Of a stretch of 64,000 nt of DNA, positions 55,494 through 64,000 are shown piece by piece. The notes under the pieces are model-generated. The model saw only the letters and a list, made by a program, of their open reading frames with translations, searched no databases and was not told the origin of the DNA. The translations under genes were made by a program, and so were the position numbers. The stretch spans positions 10,046,936 through 10,110,935 of the forward strand of contig NC_052676.1 in the NCBI RefSeq assembly GCF_016802725.1, read 5' to 3'. The stretch is from Solenopsis invicta. Lineage: Eukaryota > Arthropoda > Insecta > Hymenoptera > Formicidae. The stretch's first letter is position 1. Every line of letters starts with the position of its first letter.

Positions 55494-56890
55494 GTGAGGA
55501 GGAGAAGGGGGAAGGGAAAGAGGAAATGTAGGTGGACAAAAAAAGAAAAGAAAAAATTTGGGGAGAGAATGGAGGAGGTATGGGAGAAGAAGAAAGACAG
55601 AGTCAGTATGGACTGGGAGGAATTGAAGGAGGAGGTACAGGGGATACTAAGAAGAGAACAGAAAAAGGATGAGAGAGGCAAGAAGGGAGGATGGTGGGAC
55701 TTGGAATGCAAGGAGAGTAAAAGATGGGTGAGAAAAGAGCTGAGGAAGTGGAGGAGAAGTAGAGAGGGGAGGGAGATGTATAGGGAAGCAAAAGAGAGCA
55801 CAATAAATTGTGTCAGAGGAAGAAAGAAGAACAAAAAGAAAAGTGGACAGAAGTAGCAAAAAGAGCGAGAACAGAGAGACAGGTGTGGGAAGTGATAAAT
55901 AGAGAAAAAAGGAAAAGGAGGAATTTGAATGAGGGGATCGGGATGGAGGAATGGGTGGAGTACTTTAAGAGACTGTTGGGAGGAGTGGAAAAGAGAGTAG
56001 TGAGAGGGACAAGAAGAGAAAAAAAGGAGGGCAAAAGAAACAAAGAGGAGCTCTCAAGGGAGGAGATAAGGAGGGCGATAGGAAGGGTAAGAGAGGAGAA
56101 GGCAGCAGGGAGGAACAAGATACCGGGCAAGGTGTGGAGGGGAAAAATTAGAGGAAGCTATGTGGAAGATATACAATAGAGTATGGAAGGGTAAGGAGTG
56201 GATCAAAGACTGAAGTGAGGGTATGATAGCCCCGATAAGAAAAAAGAGGAAGGGGGAAAAGGTGGAGAACTATAGGGGAGTGACGTTGATGCTGTCATTA
56301 TATAAGATCTACGCAACAATAGTAGCAGATAGGGTGGAAGGGAAGGTTAAAGAGGGAAATAAAGTGCCACAAAATCAAACGGGGTTTAGGAAAGGAATGG
56401 AGACAATGGACAATATATATATGCTAAACTATTTGGTGAACAAGCAGCTAAACAAGGAGAGAGGTAAATTGGTGGCTTTCTTTGTTGACTTGAAAGCTGC
56501 GTTTGATTCTGTGGACAGAAAGGTGTTGGGAAGGATGATGAGGGACAGGGGAATTAGCGAGGGGATGATATGGTGGTATGAAGAGATGATTAGGGAGACT
56601 AAAAGCAGGGTGAGGGTGGGAAAGTAAGCGAGGTTTTTTGGACGGGGAGGGGAGTTAGACAATGGCGCCTATTAAATTCAGGGCTACTTAATTTAGTGAC
56701 GGCAGACTTGGAAGAGGACTTAAGAAAGGGACTACGGGGAGCGGTAAGAGTGGGGGGGGAGGTTTATACGTTAGCATATGCTGACAACATAGTCTTGTTG
56801 GCTGAGGACGAGAATAGGATGAGGGCGATGATGGCAAGGTTGGAAAAATATATGAGGGGAAAAGGGTTAGTAGTGAATGGAGAAAAATAA
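55494..56890 (+). pseudogene. LINE reverse transcriptase
   Basis: After a Lys/Glu-rich linker, frame 56223-56627 reads MIAPIRKKRKGEKVENYRGV (fingers), PQNQTGFRKGMETMDNI and VAFFVDLKAAFDSVDR, which holds the first catalytic Asp. A frameshift near 56627 follows, then TADLEEDLRKGL and LAYADNIVLLAE at 56771-56806. The catalytic box is YADN (56777-56788) instead of YADD, so one metal-binding Asp is lost. The change and several breaks show that this copy cannot transpose. Confidence 0.88.
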
Positions 56891-57192
56891 AAAATAATGA
56901 GATTTTTGGGAGAAAGATTTTGAGATGGAAAGGGAGGTGGGAAAAGGAAGAAGGTAAGGTGAAGATAGGAGGGAAAAAAGGTGGAGGAAGTTAGAAGTTA
57001 TAAGTACTTGAGGTACATATTACAGAAAAACGGGGGGCAGGGGGAGCAAGTGAGGGACAGGGTAAAGAGGGGAATAGCAGCAATGGGGCAAGTATGGGGT
57101 ATAGGGAAGAGAAAGTTTGGGAGGGATTGGGGGAAGCGTGTATGAGTGTTTGACGCTATGATATGGACGGTGATGGCATATAGGGTGGAAGT

Positions 57193-57735
57193 GTGGGGTT
57201 GGAGGAAAAAGGAGCAAGTGGAAAGGGTTCAAGGAAGGTACTTAAGGTAGTTGCTGGGGGTAAGTTGGAGGACGTCAGATACATGATCAGAGAAGAGCTA
57301 CAACGGGAGAAATTGAGAACAAGGGCGGGCAAAAGGGCATGGGGATTTGAGGAGAGGCTGGCGGAAGAGAGGGAAAGTGAGCTAGCAAGGAGATGTTGGG
57401 AGAAAATAAGGGGGAGAATAAAGAAGGGAGGAAAGCTTTTGAAGTGGGAGAAGGAGAGAAAAGAATTTTTTGAGGAAAGGGATGCGGGGATGATAAAAGT
57501 GGAGGAGAGAAGAGAAGAGGAAAAATTTAACTTTAGGGAAGTGGAGAAGAAGGACAGAGAAAAGCAAAGGAGGGAGAAATGGAACAGAATTGTTGGATCA
57601 AGATATAACAAATGGTATAAGAAGGTGAAGGGAGAAGAGATTCTGGGATATCTGAAGAAAGGTTGGACGGAAAGCAGATGGGCAAAGATAGCAAAGTATA
57701 GAATGGGAGAAGGGGTAAGAGAGGGAGTGTACTGA
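57193..57735 (+). pseudogene. LINE ORF2 C-terminal region
   Basis: A 180-codon frame of Lys/Glu/Arg-rich text continues ORF2. It contains MIREELQREKLRTRAGKRAW and, near the end, RYNKWYKKVKGEEILGYLKK, WTESRWAKIAKYRMG. Just downstream (57750-57810) a CWVCGREVETWEHVWEEC segment has the Cys/His pattern of the terminal zinc finger. This region is part of the same gene, separated by frameshifts from the RT. Confidence 0.7.
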
Positions 57736-57945
57736 GGAAAAGAGGAAGATATACTGTGTTGGGTGTGTGGAAGAGAAGTGGAAACGTGGGAACATGTGTG
57801 GGAAGAATGTGATAGTTGGGGAGCAAGGGGGACATGGAGTGGGTGAAGAAAGTATTGGGCAAGGGGGGTAAGGGGGAGAAATAGGTGTTGAAATTAGAGA
57901 GTATTAGGGAAGGGGGTGGATTGAAGACAGGGGTAATAGAAGAGG

Positions 57946-57950
<5 letters not shown>

Positions 57951-58006
<56 letters not shown>

Positions 58007-58046
58007 AGTGAGTGAGTAAGTGAGTGAGTGAGTGAGTGAGTGAGTG
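57951..58046. repeat. (GA)n and (GTGA)n microsatellite
   Basis: A GA run of about 53 bases followed by GTGA/GAGT tetranucleotides, inside the 3' end of the LINE. Confidence 0.95.
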
Positions 58047-58315
58047 CTGCCTAGGAGAGGGGATGAAAGTGTAAATATATAAATATGCAGATTTGATTAA
58101 AGAGAAAAAATAGAGGCACAAAACTGGCAACAAAAACGGACGTCCCGTGTGTGTATATAAGGCGAGCGATAGGTTAAGATAGGATAAGATTATGATAGGT
58201 TTAAGAATAGAGTATAAGTTTAGCGTATAAGATTAGGGTTAAGTATAAAGTGAGAAAGATTTGTAACCTGGAAAGGAACGAATAAATCAATTACTACTAC
58301 TACATTTTCTTCCTG

Positions 58316-59021
58316 ACGGAAGAGACCACCACCTTCTTACGGTTTCCATTGAGCAACACTATGTACGTTTGTGTTAATAAATATTAATGTAAAATAAAGT
58401 AAATGTAAGAAAACAAGTTATCAAAAAAAATATAATTTCGGTAATAGTTGTATTTATTTCATATAAAAAAATAAGCATAATTTTATGTTACGTAATATAT
58501 TTTAAATAAAAAACACGCATGGTGGCCAAGAGTGGACTTAAATATGAACACATTTTTTATTGTTTTATTAAAGTACTGAATATTGCAATCGCCAGGATTT
58601 GACTGAAAAATCTCGATTCAAAATCATGTTACAGCAACAGTAACAGTTGTAAGTATGTAACTTCAGATCTGGAGTTATCGAATTGGCGATGAGACGCGTG
58701 ACATTCTCCGACAGGACAACATGTATTAAATTATATGACTAAATCTTGTAAGCAGCAATTGTGTAGGTACATTTAGAAAAATAAATGTAAATGTATTGAT
58801 CTTTTATTAAATATTGCTAATTGTTTAATTAATTTTGAAATAGTATTTTGGTAAAAATATAACGATATGTGATAGGCAAATCATCTTAATGATATAAAAT
58901 TAAATTTAGAAAGAAATTGTTCAATAATTAGGAAAGATACTTTTAGCTGTGCTATACGTAAAATATTTATAAAAGAATTAATCCAAATAAATGTTAACAA
59001 AAATAATCAATTAAGTTTCTA
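58316..59021. other. AT-rich sequence
   Basis: No gene or repeat was recognised between the LINE and the hairpin element. Confidence 0.5.
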
Positions 59022-59197
59022 AATTAGGATGTAGAAATATTGCTGTATAAAATATTACACATTCAGCATGGTAACATTTTAAATAAAAAGTCAAACAATT
59101 TTTTTAATTATTTTAATACCGTTTGGTTTTTTATTTAAAGTGTCACCATGCTAAATATGTGTAATATATTTCATGTTGTAATATTTCTACATTGTAA
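59022..59197. repeat. 176-bp hairpin MITE
   Basis: Arms starting TGTAGAAATATT on the left and its complement on the right continue inward through ATATTACACAT, GCATGGT and TTTAAATAAAAA with a few mismatches. The loop is AT-rich. No coding content. Confidence 0.75.
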
Positions 59198-59227
59198 TTT
59201 AAAAATAATTAAGCATTATTTGTAAAC

Positions 59228-59686
59228 TTATATATGGATTAATTATATTTATAAACGTTTCATGCTCAATACAGCTATTTTTTTTTCATTTTCTTTTTTA
59301 TTCTATTAATATACCATTAAGATAAAAAAATCATTATATTGTCATGTATTTTTTATAAATGTATAAGTAGAAAACGTATATATTAATACATAGCGCGCGC
59401 GTCATAACTTGGCTTCGCGATACAAAAATCTCAAATTGTATAACTGATAGTAGAAAGCAAAGCTGTGCCTGTAACAAGAAAGAAAGAGAACGCTCAAGGC
59501 AGAAAAGGATGGGTCGAGAAGAAGATAGACCGCTTGAGAAAGAAGGAGACAGTAGAACTCTCCACTCGTTGCCTTGGCTACTCGACGTACGTCAATAAGT
59601 GGGGATAAAGTGCCAGCCGGTGCAAGTGGGTCTGTTCCTTCTGGCTGTCGGTGTGGCTGCAAATCAGCGCCTCAATGGCAACTTTG
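59228..59686. repeat. Right copy of the inverted-repeat pair
   Basis: Reverse complement of 50573-50668 joined to 51798-52137, about 80-85% identical by eye. Unlike the left copy, no LTR inserts into it. Confidence 0.65.
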
Positions 59687-60556
59687 CTTGAACCGTCCAC
59701 CGCCCATACGGTCCGGCCGACCACCCGCCAGACAGAAAAGAAGAGGCGCATAGTAAATAAATTCAAACGCTCCCGTAGCACGCGAACACGCATTCGCGTG
59801 TCGAAATACTCTCCGCGCGCGCGATCTCGAGTGGCGGGAATCCTTTCTCCGGCGATGTACCGACCGCTCCCCGATTATTGCCTCTTCTCGAGATACGGGT
59901 ATATAAGCACCACTGCTTCTACGAAAATCGCTTCTTTTTATCCAAACCGTCCGTCTGTAGAGAAGTAGTCTTCCCTCCGCTCCAAATCAAAATCAAGCGC
60001 TTTGATTTCTGTCAAGAACTCTTGACGACGAGCTTCCGAGATTCTCAGACGCTTCCGACACCACGGGCTCAAGCGACTTGAGCTCAACAGAGAGATCTTG
60101 GTAATCGGAGAATACCAACATCCTTTTTCCTCTCCGTCGACACCAACTCACGACCAGGGGTGTGGAGTTTTGCGTCTCAACCAAATGATCTTAGCGTGAG
60201 TCGATGCCACCGCAGCAACAACATCGCGGCGTATATTAACCGCCACGCACCGCGATCACGTCGATTTGAATCAGTACAGCTGTACCGCGCGTGACTACAT
60301 TGTCACCGAGCCCGCGCGCCTTGTCTGCAGCTTTCGGCAAAACCACGCGACCAATAGGCCGCGCAAACACGTAAACAGGGATTCCGAATGCGGAGAAATT
60401 TGTCTCGGAATCACCTGTTTGTAAATAGCTGCAATCTCTTCATTCCGCGTATCCGATTCCGTCCGTCCCACAGTGGGATAAATTGCCGAAAAAGTGGTCA
60501 AAAGTCAACTTTTTAATTTTGTTAAAGTAAATATACAGTCGTTCTACGACGTTCCG
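59687..60556 (+). mobile_element. LTR-like unit related to solo LTR 3 (ends unclear)
   Basis: It shares CGGTCCGGCCGA, GGCGCATAG and the GGGTATATAAG box (about 59897-59908) with solo LTR 3, and carries the same type of CAAG..CTTG hairpins (59989-60008, 60011-60026, 60067-60083). The expected TGTAAC start and GTTACA end are not visible, so it is a damaged or partial LTR. Confidence 0.55.
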
Positions 60557-61908
60557 CCTCCTATAAATCAATTTGTCATACAAATGTGTTCCTTAAAATG
60601 TGTATTTTAATGTAAATATGCTACTTTTTATGTTTAAACACTTAATATCACTTATATACGTGCAAGCACGTGAACGTCAATTTTAAAAGCGCTCAAGTGG
60701 ATAGGCTGCTAAAATTGCAAAAATTCAAATTTTGATTATCAAGAGACTTGGTCGAGCATCGCGCCAAAGTAGACGCGCCAGTGGGAGACCGACCTCTTTT
60801 ACGCGAGTCAGCGAGTTCCACACATACAAGATTATCAAATCTCAGTAACGGCTGGAATGATCAAGTTCTGAGTATTTTTAATCGATAACTTAGGAGCAAA
60901 TTGTATAATAAAAGTGTTTTTATTTTTTCTTCTCGTGCTCTACAAGCGGAGATATCGCGACGCAAAGTCTAAATTTGGACGTTTTACATGTAAGATATGT
61001 TGTCATTGTCGTCGTCGCTTTTCAGGAATTCTCCTTTTTATACTTTCGACACGAGTGGCGCTAGCATACATTAGTCAGCCGTATGCAATTTGTGGAGTAC
61101 TTGTGGAGTATGTGGTGTAGTACTTCTTGATCATCATCATAGCCGCAGTGACAGGTTCTTTAACCTAATATTTATTCGTCAATCGTTAACAACAATAATT
61201 TTGGTTCGCGGGGCAGTCCGACACTTTTTCAACCAAATTCGTCTGTTTTGTGTAAAAACGCGTCGAATTGATCGAGTCTATTCATCAATATAAAAGGACG
61301 CAAGTAAATTATACGTCATATAAGTTATTTGCGAATCAATTTACTTCTTGTAAGTATAAAAAAAACAGAATGTTATTAGAATGTTTGTTTCATGTAGTTT
61401 AATATCTTGTATATTAGTTTATATTTGTTGAAATGAATCTGTATGTATTGTAAAAAATGAAAATAAGATATCGTATATTACTATGTCAATCGTATGTTGT
61501 ATTATAACACTTGGTGTTGCGCATAAAATTTTCCCAGTGTTATAACACATGATTGACAAAGTGTACATGAATATTGTAACAAAACAAAGCTAATTAGATG
61601 GAATGCGCGTTATTAATTCTGTCATTGTGCGAATCTTGAAAGTTTATAACGCTTGGAAGGCGTATCGCGTACTAATCAACCATCAATATATATAATTGCT
61701 GGTGTTGCTGTCAACGAACGTGTCCCAGACAAGTTTCAAATTAAACACATTTCTATTTCTCATATAAAGAACCAAGTACGTGAATACTTTGTGTTATATT
61801 TCATTTACAAGAAATTGTCAAAGAAATAGAAGGTGAAAGAAAGATACGGAAATATACGGATGGAAAAAAAAAGAAGAACGGGGACAAGGAAAGAATCTAA
61901 AGTCAAAA

Positions 61909-61948
<40 letters not shown>

Positions 61949-62229
61949 AAGAGAGAAATTGACGGACCATAAAATAGGAATAAAATAAAAGGGAAGAAAA
62001 ACGAAATAAAGAAGACGGAGAAGGTAAACTTTTCTAAATGAAGTATAAAAGAAATTATACAAATGCAATTAAACATGGATTTGAAGGTTATTTAATTGAA
62101 AATTATTTCTTTTAGTAAAGATTAAAAAAAATAGGCAATGAGGATAAAAAAAGAAGAGGAATGAAATAATGTAAGAAGGAAGAAGGAAGAATTGTGAGAG
62201 AGTAAAATAGAAAAAACATAGAAAGGACT
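60557..62229. other. Mixed AT-rich DNA
   Basis: Short frames at 60914-61120 and 61090-61293 have no domain. 61560-61620 repeats the motif of 52590-52650. A GA microsatellite lies at 61914-61943. Nothing else was recognised. Confidence 0.45.
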
Positions 62230-62409
62230 CAATCAGCACACAATACTTTTTAAACGTTTTTTTATTATTTATTAATTATTAATTTTTCATTTTACAATTT
62301 ATTATAACAAAAATATTTATAAATACTTATTAAATATTTATTTATCATTAATTAAATATTTAAAATAATGATTTAGAGAAAATATTTATTTAATATTTTT
62401 TTAATGTTT
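62230..62409. repeat. AT-rich degenerate repeats, left of solo LTR 4
   Basis: Repeating phrases (TTATTTAATATTTA and similar) continue on the other side of the LTR at 63024-63660, so the LTR interrupts one repeat block. Confidence 0.6.
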
Positions 62410-63023
62410 TGTGGTAGCCTAAGCTAACAAGTGCATAGCAACAAAAAGCGATTTCGTTGCCATGCATATATTCGCTAAACGCGAAAGCAACGGATTGTCT
62501 TTCGAGACTTTCTCTCGAAAGACATGCAGAAAACACGAGAGCTACGGAAAGCGCGGACCGTCTTTCGAAATTTCCTCTCGAAAGACGTGCAGAAAACGCG
62601 ATAACGACGGAAAGTAAGATAGTCTTTTGCCAGATGTCACGCCGCCGATTCAGCATATAGCCGACCTGCATTTTAGCGTCAGCAATATTGGAGGATACAA
62701 AGGGCTTCCGAATCGGGAAACGGTGGAGAATAATTTGAACAACCGCCAAAGCAACATCACGCCGTGCGTAACTCATACGTCGAGCCGTGAAGCGGTAAGA
62801 AGATAACGCGCACTGCAGCCCGTCGTAACAGGGCATCTAAGTGTAAGCAACCACTGTATAAGAAGAAGTATCGAGAATAAATCTACATTACATTGCAACA
62901 AGAAAGGCGTTTCTTGATTGGCAACCCGTCCGAGCTGCTGCCATCCCGTGAGTTCTAACTCTTTGGACAAAAGCGAATCCCGAAATACCTACCGACGTGC
63001 CTGGACCACCACCGGGCACAACA
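62410..63023 (+). mobile_element. Solo LTR 4 (gypsy-type)
   Basis: This 614-bp island is GC-richer than its surroundings. It starts TGTGGTAGCC and ends GGCACAACA. Both ends and the C-rich last 100 bases resemble the errantivirus LTR (TGTTGTAGCC, CGGCACAACA). It has a candidate TATA box (TGTATAAGAAG near 62856) and AATAAA at 62877-62882. Two tandem ~72-bp units at about 62470-62610 each contain a hairpin, GTCTTTCGA with TCGAAAGAC. The target duplication is unclear in the AT-rich flanks. Confidence 0.7.
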
Positions 63024-63660
63024 ATTTATTAAACATTTATTTAACATTAATTAAATATTTAAAATAATGATTTAAAAAAGATATTTATTTAATATTTATT
63101 TCACATTAATTTTTCATTTGAAAAAACATTTTTAAACATAAATTTAATATTTATTAAACATTAATTTAATATTTATTTTACAATAATTTTTAAATTAAAA
63201 AAAACATATTTTTAAAACATTAATTTAACATTTATTAAACATTAATTTATTATTTATTTCACATTAATTTTTTATTTGAAACAACAATTTCAAAAACATT
63301 AATTTTGCAATTATTGAACATTAATTTAATATTTATTATTAATTTATTTTTTTTAATAAATATTTTTAAAATATTTATTTAATATTGTTTAAGTATTTTT
63401 TTTTCATGAATTATTTAATTGAAAAAATGATTTTAATAAACATTTTTGAAATGTTTATTTAAAATTTATTTAATGTTTATTTAATATTAATTTTTTTACT
63501 TATTTTTCATCTTTATAAAATTATGCTTATTTATTATTTATTTAACATTTAAGTTCTTTATTTTTCAATTATTAATTTTAAAATTTGTTTAAAAAATATT
63601 TCAATAACATCTATGAAAATCAGTAAAAAATTAACTTATATATATTTAAATAAATAATAT
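63024..63660. repeat. AT-rich degenerate tandem repeats
   Basis: Phrases such as AACATTAATTTAATATTTATT recur irregularly every 30-70 bases. No coding. Confidence 0.65.
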
Positions 63661-63762
63661 ACTTTAATTATGTATATTTCGTTTTTTCGATAACATATTG
63701 ACCTGATCTATCAGTGGTGTACATGCATAAACACAAAGTGTTTACAGATCATCACGAGGGAT

Positions 63763-63836
63763 CAGTTTGCAGCGATCACAAAAGTCAAACAACGTTTACT
63801 GGAGTTGCAACTTGGATGGGTGACTGCCTGGAAATT
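63763..63836 (+). ncRNA. 5S-rRNA-like fragment
   Basis: The segment contains GATCAC, then AAGTCAAACAACG and CTTGGATGGGTGACTGCCTGG. These correspond to the internal promoter boxes A and C of eukaryotic 5S rRNA (AAGTTAAGCAACG and CTTGGATGGGTGACCGCCTGG). The first half of a 5S gene is not recognisable and the 3' stem is missing. It is a pseudogene or the head of a 5S-derived SINE. Confidence 0.65.
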
Positions 63837-64000
63837 TCCGAGAAAAAAATTCTTAAGAAACAATTTCAATATTAATAAAAATTGTTTAATGTAAAAAGGG
63901 GTATGAATTCACTAATTTTAACGTTTTTGAAAAATTTTTTTATTGCAAAAGCTTTTTTTTAAACATTGTTTTGCTCATTTATGCTTCGTTAAAAAAAACA
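63837..64000. other. AT-rich sequence to the window end
   Basis: No feature was recognised. If the 5S-like segment heads a SINE, its body would begin here. Confidence 0.4.

Larger units (their letters stand above)
53150..58301 (+). mobile_element. Full-length, purine-rich non-LTR retrotransposon (LINE), inactive
   Basis: A 14-bp duplication with two mismatches flanks the element: ACATTTCCCTCCTG at 53136-53149 and ACATTTTCTTCCTG at 58302-58315. It ends in a (TAC)n tail. It carries an ORF1-like region, an apurinic-type endonuclease, a reverse transcriptase and a C-terminal region in the right order, with many frameshifts. The sense strand is extremely rich in A and G for nearly 5 kb. The protein text resembles an abundant ant LINE family; that match is from memory. 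Confidence 0.9.

Noticed and set aside
54477..57862. Many Ser/Pro/Leu/Phe-rich minus-strand frames (54477-57862)
   Set aside because: They are the complement of the purine-rich LINE sense strand. Low stop-codon density follows from the composition, and the plus strand carries recognisable domains.

Overview
This 64 kb window is insect nuclear DNA, most likely hymenopteran and probably ant. That attribution is inferred from an errantivirus-like element with an envelope gene, a mellifera-type mariner, hAT and Tc1 transposons, a very purine-rich non-LTR element of a kind I associate with ant genomes, and one spliced exon of an axonemal dynein heavy chain. Nearly everything else is transposable-element sequence, deeply nested and mostly decayed.

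Layout. 1-4004: head-to-tail remains of a non-LTR element (a 3' end with a poly-A run, then a second copy with an ORF1-like remnant and the same 3' end). 4145-35264: one old Ty3/gypsy-type LTR retrotransposon on the minus strand, only about 4.9 kb once its guests are removed. Its guests are an errantivirus-like element with gag, pol and env remnants (4990-27385, plus strand), a solo LTR (29779-30967, 4-bp target duplication ATAT) and a hAT transposon (31163-33748, exact 8-bp duplication ATCTAGTG). The errantivirus itself carries a 13.85 kb near-perfect palindrome (6312-20158; arms about 6.9 and 6.8 kb, spacer 134 bp). The palindrome centre lies inside a Tc1 transposase gene, its arms carry spliced exons of a Mutator-like transposase and nested foldback MITEs, and its tips are arrays of short tandem repeats.

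35385-36596: a second solo LTR of the same family. 36597-50500: AT-rich DNA with the dynein exon (37492-37897, minus strand), a transposon with a SWIM-finger remnant (38020-39410), an inverted-repeat element (44140-46290) and a dead mariner (47169-48457). 50533-60556: two further LTR-like units around an inverted-repeat pair that encloses a full-length, inactive, purine-rich LINE (53150-58301, near-exact 14-bp target duplication). 60557-64000: AT-rich DNA with a solo LTR (62410-63023) and a 5S-rRNA-like fragment near the end.

No complete host gene is visible. The most unusual signals are (i) the giant palindrome, which sits downstream of an LTR promoter and could fold as a multi-kilobase hairpin RNA, (ii) arrays of small hairpins with compensating stem changes downstream of the TATA box in two LTR families, and (iii) a 68-bp module bounded by CAGCAGAGAT inverted repeats that recurs four times, each time next to CA/TG microsatellites. 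Element boundaries, identities and divergence figures were judged by eye.
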